The translations under genes were made by a program, and so were the position numbers. 64,000 nt of DNA, taken from assembly GCA_964442435.1 (NCBI GenBank), contig CAYTZG010000002.1:1-64000 (forward strand), read 5' to 3'. How positions within the stretch are numbered: the stretch's first letter is position 1; each line of letters begins with the position of its first letter. Shown here one piece after another: positions 42,551 to 51,551 of this stretch. Origin of the DNA: CAMXAS01 sp964442435. GTDB lineage: Bacteria; Bacteroidota; Bacteroidia; Bacteroidales; P3. Under the pieces are notes generated by a model, which was given only the letters and a program-made list of their open reading frames with translations, did no database searches and was not told the DNA's origin.

Positions 42551-44821
42551 TTACAGCTCACGTAAATCTTTGTTATATTCTTCGTGAAGATCTTGAATCT
42601 TTTTTAAGAAATCATCATAGGAAAGGCCAACTGCACTGAAACAATACTCTTCATTCTTATTAGGCTTTTTTATCCTCTCCCCTCCTTCATTAAGAAGATG
42701 AACGTTATAATTGCTATCCCAATCGAAATATAGGCCGTCTTCTGGGAGTGCATATTTGAAAGTCTGCCCCCACCACAAATCTGCTGATGCAACTTGCGCT
42801 TGAGAAATACTTGCATTTTTTTCAGCAATAAGTTGCTTCGTTATTTGATTACGAGATCTATCCCATGACGACTCCGTCTCTCCATCCTCTTTTCTATCAA
42901 AACCAATATACCAATCGATCGATTTACTATTATAAGGATAGAAGAACCAGCAGTTGCCAAATAACTTAAATCTCATGATATTTACAGGTTTTGGGGCACA
43001 TTTTACAATTGCATCTATGACTCCATTCTCCAAGATTTTTTCTCTATATTGACCAAATTCTTTTTCTTCATCCTCACTCCAAGACAAAGGCGCCACCTTA
43101 GACAATTCATCTGCATCTAAACATAAATGGTATGCTTTTATATATCTTTTTTGCTTTAATCTTTCTGCCGTTTCAGCATATGTATGATTTAAAATATATT
43201 GCCCATCAAATATCTGATTTTTTTTGTTTAAGCATCTCAGGAAAGCTTTTGAAAATGATGATTGAAAGTCATCGCGAACCTCCCCTTTATCTGTAAAATA
43301 TTTTTTTATACTCTTCCATTTTTTATCACTAAATTCACCTGTATATTCACCATTAGCATCAACTAAAAGTTGGCGAATACGCCCCTTAAACAGAGGGTGC
43401 GCTTCTGCGCTCCTCACATCCGTCTCTACATTCTTCATTAAAGAGGCCTTTTTGCATTCTTCTATAAACTGTTCATTGCGCTGTCCTTCCAACTCTTTTT
43501 TCGATAGCCAATTGAGAATATCGGTTGAGTAGCAGGAATATTCATGACCAAAAGCGCGGCACAAACTAACAAAACCTTCGCCACTTGTATCATAATGTTG
43601 AATGATGTTTGCACAAAAACGGAACCATTCGTTAAAAGCGTCTCCTTCAAAATGACCTTCGTAGCATGAAATAGCAAAAAGCATTACACTTTGTTTCTTC
43701 TCTTGTTTGGGATCCTTGGATTTAAATTGATAAGTTTCTCCCCATGATGTTTTTAGTTCAGATAGCTTAATGATTCTATTAAATAAAGAGGCGAGACCAA
43801 TGAAAAACTTTGTCATTAAATCTTTGTAATTGGAAAATCCATCTAAATCAGATTCAAACATTGATTTTAAGGAATGCCAAGTTGCCTCTTCTTCTTCAAA
43901 ACGTTTTCGAAAATCTTCGATTTGTCCAATTAATGATTTATTCTTGGCATCCATCCAACAGGCACAGAAGCAACACGTATATTCGACAATAAACCAAAGG
44001 ATATTCCTATCAAGGGTATGGGTCTCACAATTCCAGAACCATTCAGACCAACTCCTATCCATCTGCCAACTCCACTTTTGGTCAAACCTCGTTAATTTCA
44101 AGTCTTCTGGGAAGTAGGCATTTGCATTCTTATTTACATTTTTGAAATCATCGATTTTAGATATTTCTTCCTCCATCCCACACTTGATTTGTTCGAATTC
44201 TGTAAGTGGGAGTCCTCTGGAATTCATCTTTATATAAAGAGTCTCATTGAGATTATTCTCTTTTAGGTCTTGGAAGTCAAAAGTGATTGAATCCAAATTC
44301 GGGAAAGTTTTGGTGTGTTGATGCGACCTATAGATATCGCTTAACATGGTAAGCATTCCGCTCACAGTTGGATCGGAATTCCACGTCCACCAAAACCAAT
44401 GGCAATTTTTGATTGCATCACCGAGAGTCTCTTCACCAACAGGAGTGGGCCACTTTTCAGAAAGCAATGCCTTGACGAAGTCATTTGAGGATTGGCGAGT
44501 TTCATAGCAAAACTTTTTCAGATTCTCTATGTTGATGCCATCAACGCATTTGTGTGCGTAAATATGCAGTAAATATAGTGTTGTAAGGCGTTGCTGTCCG
44601 TCGATAGGAATAAATCTTTTCTCTCTAGGGAGAGTCTTATCGTCCACATCGCCGAACACCATATTTAAAGACAATGGCTTCCCTGAAAAAATATCCTTCA
44701 GAAAATCATGTCTGATGTCTTCGACTTTTCTAGATACTCGCCCATGGGCATAATCTCTCTGTAATCTTGGAATACAAATTTGAGTATATTCCTTACTGTT
44801 TAGCAGTTCTTGGAAGTTCAT
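42551..44821 (-). CDS. DUF262-domain protein, second gene of pair
   Basis: DUF262 is the GmrS-like NTPase domain of type IV and related restriction systems. The 756-residue protein has IPRLQRDYAHGR at the start, the nucleotide motif DGQQR (74-78), and YIKMNSRGLPLTEFEQIK further on. I see no DUF1524 HNH motif in it; the C-terminal half is unrecognised. Its ATG overlaps the stop of the upstream DUF262 gene (ATGA), so they are translated together. AT-rich, consistent with horizontal acquisition. Confidence 0.87.
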   Translation of the reverse strand: MNFQELLNSKEYTQICIPRLQRDYAHGRVSRKVEDIRHDFLKDIFSGKPLSLNMVFGDVDDKTLPREKRFIPIDGQQRLTTLYLLHIYAHKCVDGINIENLKKFCYETRQSSNDFVKALLSEKWPTPVGEETLGDAIKNCHWFWWTWNSDPTVSGMLTMLSDIYRSHQHTKTFPNLDSITFDFQDLKENNLNETLYIKMNSRGLPLTEFEQIKCGMEEEISKIDDFKNVNKNANAYFPEDLKLTRFDQKWSWQMDRSWSEWFWNCETHTLDRNILWFIVEYTCCFCACWMDAKNKSLIGQIEDFRKRFEEEEATWHSLKSMFESDLDGFSNYKDLMTKFFIGLASLFNRIIKLSELKTSWGETYQFKSKDPKQEKKQSVMLFAISCYEGHFEGDAFNEWFRFCANIIQHYDTSGEGFVSLCRAFGHEYSCYSTDILNWLSKKELEGQRNEQFIEECKKASLMKNVETDVRSAEAHPLFKGRIRQLLVDANGEYTGEFSDKKWKSIKKYFTDKGEVRDDFQSSFSKAFLRCLNKKNQIFDGQYILNHTYAETAERLKQKRYIKAYHLCLDADELSKVAPLSWSEDEEKEFGQYREKILENGVIDAIVKCAPKPVNIMRFKLFGNCWFFYPYNSKSIDWYIGFDRKEDGETESSWDRSRNQITKQLIAEKNASISQAQVASADLWWGQTFKYALPEDGLYFDWDSNYNVHLLNEGGERIKKPNKNEEYCFSAVGLSYDDFLKKIQDLHEEYNKDLREL

Positions 44822-46662
44822 GATGGGTAATTATGGTTTATGTATTCAAAAGTTTTCTTAAGCATATCAGCAATAGCGTGGAGATAGTCGGTGCGATCCT
44901 CTCCTTCCCAAAGCAAAGGGGAGGTAGGTTTTTTAGAATACCACTTGGTAAAGACGTTGACAGTGACTTGTGGTATAAAATGACCTTGTTCCTGTTTGGC
45001 TCGTAATTTTTTTCGTTTAACAAAAAAGAAATTGTTGCCAATTCCTTTGTTCGGATTCTCGTGCAATAGCGTCAAATTACCTAGTTTCATTACTTCTTCA
45101 TCTGTAAATGGAAGCACCTTCTCCCGAATTTTTAGTATTTTCTCTTGCTTCTGCTGAATTTTGTTGTCAAACGGATTGGCAGACTCAAGATCTTTAAGTT
45201 CTGTCAATAGGTTACGGAGGACTTCAATCTCTTCAGGAAAGTCATCGCTTACTTCTTTTTTAGCACTATCAAAGTACTTCAGCAACTCATCATCATCCCT
45301 TGGATTCTGTGGCGATATGTGTTCTATATTCCAAGGTGTGGCTACATCATTATATCTCTCAAACTCAAATCTACGTTTCTGCCCTCCAATAGTGTATTGG
45401 GCAATGTTGATGAGTGTGAGAAGGTTAAACACTTTATCATACGTTTTTTTGAAATGATAATCGTATATTTCCAAGTCTTTTATTTTATCTGCTAAAATTG
45501 ACACTCGATCTTCGGATGGGATAATTTTTGAGTCAATGGTTGCACTTTTCCAAAGTTGGGCAATAAAAGAGTGTTTAGACATCCCTTTTTCTCGCATCAT
45601 TTTAAGCAACGAGACAAGTTTATCCTTTGGTTTGTTAATCGTAAGCAAGAGACCGACAAGATTATATACTTGGGTATCTTCGTACCAACCAGTAATAATA
45701 GCAAACGTGCGTCTTAAATCATTCCACAAATTCGTGGTGGCGTTTTGGTCTTTTGTTTCTTGATTATCACCATTTCCTATCAATTTGCTCTCAGCCCAAG
45801 CAAAAGTAGGATAAGGATAGTTTTGAAATTCCTTAGAATCAGAAATTAGGGATTTGTAATGTACTTCTAGAAGATAATCCATTGCGCAGTCAGGAATAGG
45901 GGTCCTTCCTGCTATGAAATGCCAAAATGAAGGTTCCCTCAATTTGGTCTCCATACGATTCCATTCCTCGGCCATGGATGTCTGGGTCAATGTCTTTTCG
46001 ATATTTTGCCCGCGGTGGATATCATGCAATAAAAGAGCCTTGACAAGTTCTGCGTCTGTTAAATGGATTTTCCCGGAGTTCAAGTGCATGAAAAAATCGA
46101 ATTCCTGTTCCTGCTTAATAGGATACCATATAATTCCCAACTTTTTCGAAATATTATCACAAAGAGTTTTGATATTATCAGGATGCCCTTTTTCCTTATT
46201 CTCTTTCCATATGCGTATAATTTCACACGCTTGCGTTAAATAAAAGTTCTCTGCGGTGTTATCATTATCTTTGTTGTTATCATTATCTTTTTGGTGTATT
46301 TCCTCTCCAATTTTTTTAGGAAAATGACTACCTCTTTCAAATTCTATACTGAATACATCTTTTTTTGGACAAAGTATTTTTATTGTCAAATAAAGAGTTG
46401 TCAATCGTTGTTGCCCATCCACCAATCTCCACCACTTATTCTCCTTGTCATAACATATGACGATTGGTTGAAGACAATAAAAATTACCATCTTTTTCCGA
46501 ATCGTATGATAAAATATCATTAAGAAGACACTCTATCTGAGGCTTTTCCCAACGATACCCCCGTTGGTAAGAGGGGATGTAGAACTTCACTTTTTGTTTA
46601 CACAAGAATTGTGTAAAAACTATTTGTGGTTCAGTCTTGAATAAATTTTCCATATTCATCAT
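44818..46662 (-). CDS. DUF262 and DUF1524 (GmrSD-like) protein, first gene of pair
   Basis: The 614-residue protein combines an N-terminal DUF262 domain (IPSYQRGYRWEK at 29-40, DGQQR at 82-86, LNSGKIHLTDAELVKALLL) with a C-terminal HNH-type DUF1524 domain (IEHISPQNP near 445, then LGNLTLLHENPNKGIGN near 530). This is the fused form of the GmrS and GmrD activities, which cut modified phage DNA. It overlaps the second DUF262 gene by four bases. It has a proximal promoter and, 256 bp upstream, the WYL-linked composite promoter. Confidence 0.9.
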   Translation of the reverse strand: MMNMENLFKTEPQIVFTQFLCKQKVKFYIPSYQRGYRWEKPQIECLLNDILSYDSEKDGNFYCLQPIVICYDKENKWWRLVDGQQRLTTLYLTIKILCPKKDVFSIEFERGSHFPKKIGEEIHQKDNDNNKDNDNTAENFYLTQACEIIRIWKENKEKGHPDNIKTLCDNISKKLGIIWYPIKQEQEFDFFMHLNSGKIHLTDAELVKALLLHDIHRGQNIEKTLTQTSMAEEWNRMETKLREPSFWHFIAGRTPIPDCAMDYLLEVHYKSLISDSKEFQNYPYPTFAWAESKLIGNGDNQETKDQNATTNLWNDLRRTFAIITGWYEDTQVYNLVGLLLTINKPKDKLVSLLKMMREKGMSKHSFIAQLWKSATIDSKIIPSEDRVSILADKIKDLEIYDYHFKKTYDKVFNLLTLINIAQYTIGGQKRRFEFERYNDVATPWNIEHISPQNPRDDDELLKYFDSAKKEVSDDFPEEIEVLRNLLTELKDLESANPFDNKIQQKQEKILKIREKVLPFTDEEVMKLGNLTLLHENPNKGIGNNFFFVKRKKLRAKQEQGHFIPQVTVNVFTKWYSKKPTSPLLWEGEDRTDYLHAIADMLKKTFEYINHNYPS

Positions 46663-46721
46663 AATGTTTTAATCCCACTTACATCGCCTTTTGCGCCTGT
46701 GAGCAAATACCTCTTCATCTA

Positions 46722-46753
46722 CAAAATTAAAGATTTATATTCTGATCCGCAAT
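46722..46753 (-). promoter_or_regulatory. Proximal promoter of the DUF262 pair
   Basis: On the minus strand ATTG (46750-46753), 20 nt, TAATTTTG (46722-46729). The leader is about 55 nt. Confidence 0.6.
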
Positions 46754-46918
46754 TTCAGGGGCTTCTACTCTAAGGTTAAGAGGAGTTATCGGAATCGCTA
46801 TCCTCTACTCTTTCTTTTCTCATCCTATTTCTTGCCATAAGGTTTCGAATCGTGCTTCAACCATGCTATCCCAAAGAGTAGAACCGTGTAATTTATCTAT
46901 GGGAGTAAGTTTCTGCAA

Positions 46919-46954
46919 CAAAATTACCGCCGTGCTGTCTCATATTCCGATACG
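46919..46954 (-). promoter_or_regulatory. Distal composite operator-promoter of the DUF262 pair (site 4)
   Basis: On the minus strand CGTATC, 7 nt, GAGACA (46936-46941), 9 nt, TAATTTTG (46919-46926). It would give a leader of about 250 nt, which holds only a short frame of about 30 codons. Confidence 0.65.
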
Positions 46955-46970
46955 GGAAAGCATCCCTCCG

Positions 46971-47030
46971 TTTGCATATTTCGGAAACAATCTGTAATTT
47001 TGTTACCGCCGTAAAATTTACCACGGTAAC
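46971..47030 (+). promoter_or_regulatory. Promoter and inverted repeat of the ATPase gene
   Basis: TTTG (46971-46974), 20 nt, TAATTTTG (46995-47002) is a full consensus. Directly after, GTTACCG (47002-47008) and CGGTAAC (47024-47030) form an inverted repeat in the leader. Confidence 0.7.
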
Positions 47031-47043
47031 AAACTTTTTAGAG

Positions 47044-48369
47044 ATGAAGTTTTACAACAGAGAGCAGGAAATAGCCAAATTGCACGAGATACGGCAATGG
47101 GCGTATGAAGACCACTCCCGTTTGACGGTGGTTACCGGTCGCAGGCGCATCGGAAAGACCTCGCTTATCGCCAAGGCGTTGTCGGATGAGCCTTTCCTCT
47201 ATTTCTTCGTGGGGCGCAAGAACGAATCCGCGCTCTGTGCCGGCTATTGCCGGGAAATAGCCGAGAAATTAGATGTGTTCGTGCCCGAAATCAGCACATT
47301 CAAGGATATCTTCATCTTCTTGATGCAACAAGGGAAAACCAAGCGTTTTTCTTTGGTGATAGACGAATTTCAAGAGTTTCTCAACATCAACCCTTCCATT
47401 TACAGCGACATACAGAACTACTGGGATCAATATCGCCTTGAAACCCATGTGAATTTTGTGGTGAGCGGCTCCGTTTACTCGCTGATGGTGAAGATTTTTC
47501 AAAACTATCATGAACCCCTTTTCGGACGTGCGGACGTTCTGCTGAAACTGCAACCGTTCGGCATCCCCGTCTTAAAACAAATCATGGCGGACAACCACAA
47601 GAACTACACCAACGATGATTTGCTCGCTCTGTTCTCCATTACCGGCGGCATTCCCAAATATGTGGAACTTCTTGTGGATGCCAAAGCCTTGTCGGTAAAA
47701 ACGATGATTCATGCCGTTTGCGAGCCCGATTCGCCTTTTATAGAAGAAGGCAGAAACCTGCTTATCGATGAGTTCGGCAAGAATTACGGAACCTATTTCT
47801 CCATTTTGGATGCCATTTCCAGCGGGCGTAATACCCAAGGTGAAATCGCGGCGACATTGGGAGAAAAGAGCATCGGCGGGCAATTGAAGAAGCTGGAGGA
47901 GACCTATGATGTGATTAGAAAGAAGCGTCCCCTGCTGTCGAAAAAAGGTACCCAGACCGTGCGCTACGAAATAGCCGATATGTTCCTGCGGTTCTGGTTC
48001 CGATACTTTGAAAGCAATCGCAACTTAATCGAGATGAACCAGTTCAAGGTGCTGGAAAGGCTTATCCTTTCGGACTATCCCACCTATTCGGGGCTGACGT
48101 TGGAGGAATACTTCAAACTGCAATTTATCGAGAGCCACGAATACCGGGACATGGGTTCGTATTGGGAAGCTCGGAAAGGTAAGGAACAATACGAAATAGA
48201 CATTGTAGCCATCAGGTTGCAGAAGAAAAAGGCCGTGGTTGTAGAGGTAAAGCGCCAACGAAAGGCTTTCAACGCCAACCTCTTTGCCGAAAAAGTGCAA
48301 CATCTCCAAGACAAGGTGCTTCCCGGCTACGACATTGAGCAACGCTGCCTGACGTTGGAGGATATGTAG
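47044..48369 (+). CDS. ATPase of the ATPase_2/DUF234 family
   Basis: The start at 47044 gives 441 residues beginning MKFYNREQEIAKL, the usual opening of this group. Walker A is GRRRIGKT (32-39) and Walker B lies in SLVIDEFQEFL. A winged-helix region follows (about 270-330), and the C-terminal DUF234 part has a PD-(D/E)XK-like set, EIDIVAI then VVVEVKRQ. Such proteins are frequent near mobile or defence genes but their substrate is unknown. It has a strong promoter of its own and no TGTCTC/GAGACA site. Confidence 0.88.
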   Translation: MKFYNREQEIAKLHEIRQWAYEDHSRLTVVTGRRRIGKTSLIAKALSDEPFLYFFVGRKNESALCAGYCREIAEKLDVFVPEISTFKDIFIFLMQQGKTKRFSLVIDEFQEFLNINPSIYSDIQNYWDQYRLETHVNFVVSGSVYSLMVKIFQNYHEPLFGRADVLLKLQPFGIPVLKQIMADNHKNYTNDDLLALFSITGGIPKYVELLVDAKALSVKTMIHAVCEPDSPFIEEGRNLLIDEFGKNYGTYFSILDAISSGRNTQGEIAATLGEKSIGGQLKKLEETYDVIRKKRPLLSKKGTQTVRYEIADMFLRFWFRYFESNRNLIEMNQFKVLERLILSDYPTYSGLTLEEYFKLQFIESHEYRDMGSYWEARKGKEQYEIDIVAIRLQKKKAVVVEVKRQRKAFNANLFAEKVQHLQDKVLPGYDIEQRCLTLEDM

Positions 48370-48394
48370 GGGAGAAACAGCGATGGCACTAAAC

Positions 48395-48434
48395 GCAAAG
48401 CGGGGCGTACCATTCGGTGCGCCCCGCTTGCTTT
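48395..48434. terminator. Terminator between the ATPase gene and hutU
   Basis: AAGCGGGGCG (48398-48407) pairs with CGCCCCGCTT (48420-48429). Both strands lack a long T run, but its place between convergent genes fits a bidirectional terminator. Confidence 0.55.
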
Positions 48435-48449
48435 ATGCCGTAGTCGTTC

Positions 48450-50444
48450 TTACTTCCAGCACCCGTCAATCACGCTGTCATCCACGAGGTTGGGCAGCGT
48501 TACCTTGAGCCGCGGCTCGGCGGCCATGGCGCGCTTGATGGCGAACATCGCACCTTCGTTACGGGCCCAGCTGCGCCGCGAGATGCCGTTGTTCACATCC
48601 CAGAACAGCATGCTGTGCAGGCGGCGGTCCGCCTCGGCGCTGCCGTCAAGCACCATGCCGAAGCCACCGTTCATCACTTCGCCCCAGCCCACGCCGCCGC
48701 CGTTGTGGATGCTCACCCACGTGGCGCCGCGGAAAGAGTCGCCGATAACGTTCTGCACCGCCATGTCGGCACAGAACATCGAACCGTCGTAGATATTGGA
48801 AGTCTCGCGATAGGGCGAGTCGGTACCGGACACATCGTGGTGGTCGCGTCCCAATACCACCGGCGCCGACAACTTGCCCGACTTGATGGCTTCGTTGAAG
48901 GCGGCGGCGATGCGCGTGCGGCCCTCGGCGTCGGCATACAGGATGCGCGCCTGCGAGCCTACGACCAGCTTGTTGGCTTTCGCGCCCTTGATCCACGTAA
49001 TGTTGTCGTGCATCTGCTGCTGGATTTCCGCCGGCGATTCGGCCGCCAGTTTTTCCAGCGCGTCCATCGCCAAGTGGTCGGTCACATCCAGGTCTTCCGC
49101 TTTGCCCGACGTGCAGACCCAACGGAACGGGCCGAAGCCGTAGTCGAAACACATCGGCCCCATGATGTCTTCCACATACGAGGGGTATTTGAAGCGGCCG
49201 TCCGGCTTGAGGATGTCCGCGCCCGCGCGGCTCGATTCAAGCATAAAGGCGTTGCCGTAGTCGAAGAAGTACATACCGCGCTCGGCCAGCGTGTTGATGG
49301 CCTTGACCTGACGGCGCAACGAGGCGTAAACGGCTTCCTTGAATCGTTCCGGCTCCTCGGCCATCATGCGGTTCGACTCTTCGAAGCTGTAGCCCACCGG
49401 GTAGTAGCCGCCCGCGAACGGGTTGTGCAGCGAGCTTTGGTCGGAGCCGAGGTCCACCTGAATGTTGTGTTCGGCGATATATTCCCACAGATCCACGGCG
49501 TTGCCGAGGTAGGCGAACGAACGCGCTTCCTTGTTTTCGCGCGCCTTGTTCACGCACGTAAAGAGTTCGTTCAGGTCTTCGTGGATTTCGTCCACCCAGC
49601 CTTGGGCATGGCGTTTCTGAGCCGCCATCGGGTTGATTTCGGCCGTAATCGACACCACGCCGGCAATGTTGCCGGCCTTGGGCTGCGCACCGCTCATGCC
49701 GCCCAAACCGCAGGTCACGAACAGCGTGCCGGCGGCCTTTTTGCCGATGCGGCGCGTGGCGTTGAGTACCGTAATCGTGGTGCCGTGTACGATACCCTGC
49801 GGGCCGATATACATATACGAACCGGCCGTCATCTGACCGTATTGGGTTACGCCCAACGCATTGTAGCGCTCCCAGTCGTCGGGCTTGGAGTGGTTCGGAA
49901 TCATCATGCCGTTCGTCACAATCACGCGCGGGGCGTCCTTGTGCGAGGGGTAGAGGCCCATCGGATGGCCGGAATACATCACGAGCGTCTGCTCGTCCGT
50001 CATCTCGGACAGGTATTTCATCGTCAGGCGGTACTGCGCCCAGTTCTGGAACACCGCGCCGTTGCCGCCGTAGGTAATCAGCTCGTGCGGATGCTGCGCC
50101 ACGGCCGGGTCGAGGTTGTTCTGAATCATGAGCATGATGGCCGCCGCCTGCTTGCATTTGGCGGGGTATTCCTCAATCGGACGCGCGAACATCGGATAGG
50201 TCGGGCGCAGACGATACATGTATATGCGGCCGTAGGTCTCCAGTTCGTGTGCGAATTCGGGCGCGAGCATCGCGTGATGCTTGGCGGGGAAGTAGCGCAG
50301 CGCGTTGCGGATGGCCAGTTTTTTTTCTTCCGGCGTCAGGATATCCTTGCGTTTCGGGGCGTGGCTTACGGTTTTGTCGTAGGCCTGGGGCTGGGGCAGG
50401 ACATCGGGGATGCCTTCCGTCAGTTGTTTTTGGAACTCGTTCAT
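48450..50444 (-). CDS. hutU: Urocanate hydratase
   Basis: HutU converts urocanate to imidazolone propionate in histidine breakdown, with NAD as electrophile. The 664-residue protein is of the longer type found in Bacteroidota and contains GGNGAVFQNWAQYRLTM, SGHPMGLYPS and the NAD-binding TCGLGGMSGAQPKA. It follows the mlaD-like gene by 13 bp on the same strand, so it may be read from the amidase promoter. No hutH, hutI or ftcD is present in the window. Confidence 0.96.
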   Translation of the reverse strand: MNEFQKQLTEGIPDVLPQPQAYDKTVSHAPKRKDILTPEEKKLAIRNALRYFPAKHHAMLAPEFAHELETYGRIYMYRLRPTYPMFARPIEEYPAKCKQAAAIMLMIQNNLDPAVAQHPHELITYGGNGAVFQNWAQYRLTMKYLSEMTDEQTLVMYSGHPMGLYPSHKDAPRVIVTNGMMIPNHSKPDDWERYNALGVTQYGQMTAGSYMYIGPQGIVHGTTITVLNATRRIGKKAAGTLFVTCGLGGMSGAQPKAGNIAGVVSITAEINPMAAQKRHAQGWVDEIHEDLNELFTCVNKARENKEARSFAYLGNAVDLWEYIAEHNIQVDLGSDQSSLHNPFAGGYYPVGYSFEESNRMMAEEPERFKEAVYASLRRQVKAINTLAERGMYFFDYGNAFMLESSRAGADILKPDGRFKYPSYVEDIMGPMCFDYGFGPFRWVCTSGKAEDLDVTDHLAMDALEKLAAESPAEIQQQMHDNITWIKGAKANKLVVGSQARILYADAEGRTRIAAAFNEAIKSGKLSAPVVLGRDHHDVSGTDSPYRETSNIYDGSMFCADMAVQNVIGDSFRGATWVSIHNGGGVGWGEVMNGGFGMVLDGSAEADRRLHSMLFWDVNNGISRRSWARNEGAMFAIKRAMAAEPRLKVTLPNLVDDSVIDGCWK

Positions 50445-50457
50445 ATGCGTTTGATGT

Positions 50458-51537
50458 TTATTTCGTTTCCGTTTTCGCTTTGCCTTTGCGGGGCTTGGTG
50501 GCTTTCTCCTTGGCCGGCTTCTCGGCCTTGTCGGCGTTCCCGTCGGCTTTCAGTTCGGCCGGCGCCTTGTCCTTTTTGCCGAACAGCGAGATATGCACAT
50601 AGCGGCTCGGGTGTAGCCGCAGGTCTTCCAGCAGCAGTTGCAGTTGGCGCGACGCCTCCTCTATGTTGAGGTAAAGCGTGTCGTTGTGCAGGAACTGACC
50701 CACCGAACCTTCGCCGTTCTCAATGTTTTTAAGCAGGTTCTCAAGCGATTGAATCGTCTCGCCGAGGCTTTGCATACTTTGGCCGAGCTGGGCCTGTACA
50801 AGCGTGTCGCTCAGTTCCGCGAAGTTGTCGATGATATGGTCTATTTTGCCGCTGTTCTGACTCAGCGTGCCGCTCAGGTTCTTGAGGTCGGTCACGATGA
50901 CCGACAAATCGTCTTTCTTGTCGTGGAGCAGGGTTTTGGCGTCGCCGCTCAGGGCCGCGAGGTTCTTCATGCTCGTCTCCAAGGCCGCGAAACTCTCGCT
51001 CAGTGACTGCACGGTGCCGGGATGGAACACGTCGCGCACGCTGCCGAGGATGGAGTCCACCGACAGCAGGATGCTGCCCAGTTGGTCCTTGAGCGGCGCG
51101 ATTTGCGCCATGAGGTCGGCGCCTTCATGCGTCGCGAACGCGCTGCCGGGCTTTTTGACGGCCGTGGCGTCCCCCAAGTGGATGACCACGCCCGAACCGC
51201 TGAGCAGGCCCAACGATTCCAGCGAGGCGATGGAGTTCTCGGGAATCGGGTACTTCTTTAGAATCTGCATATCCACGCGGATGCGGTGGTCGGTCGGCGA
51301 CACGAAGTCAATGGCGCTCACGCGGCCTATTTTATAGCCGTTGAGGACAACCGGCGACGAGACGTTGATGCCGTGGGTCTGTTCGTAGATGGCATAGTAG
51401 CCGTATTCGTCCGTAAGCAGGTTCTTGCCTTTGAGGAAAAACGCGAACCAAACGAAAAGGGCGACGGTCACGACACCCACGAGGCCAATGACGGCCTGTT
51501 TGGACGGCCGCCACGGACGGGATTCTGCTGTATTCAT
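50458..51537 (-). CDS. mlaD: MCE/MlaD-family protein
   Basis: MlaD-type proteins are the substrate-binding part of phospholipid transporters between the inner and outer membranes. The 359-residue protein has one N-terminal transmembrane helix (about 15-36), an MCE domain (45-125, with INVSSPVVLNGYKIGRV) and a long helical part with coiled-coil character (140-290). The tail is Lys/Ala/Glu-rich. Permease and ATPase genes are not adjacent. It lies between the amidase (14 bp) and hutU (13 bp). Confidence 0.9.
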   Translation of the reverse strand: MNTAESRPWRPSKQAVIGLVGVVTVALFVWFAFFLKGKNLLTDEYGYYAIYEQTHGINVSSPVVLNGYKIGRVSAIDFVSPTDHRIRVDMQILKKYPIPENSIASLESLGLLSGSGVVIHLGDATAVKKPGSAFATHEGADLMAQIAPLKDQLGSILLSVDSILGSVRDVFHPGTVQSLSESFAALETSMKNLAALSGDAKTLLHDKKDDLSVIVTDLKNLSGTLSQNSGKIDHIIDNFAELSDTLVQAQLGQSMQSLGETIQSLENLLKNIENGEGSVGQFLHNDTLYLNIEEASRQLQLLLEDLRLHPSRYVHISLFGKKDKAPAELKADGNADKAEKPAKEKATKPRKGKAKTETK

Positions 51538-51551
51538 GTATGCAAAATTAA

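Noticed and set aside
46820..46920. Short minus-strand frame of about 30 codons in the long leader of the DUF262 pair
   Set aside because: No ATG near its start and no support beyond the open frame; it may be a gene remnant.
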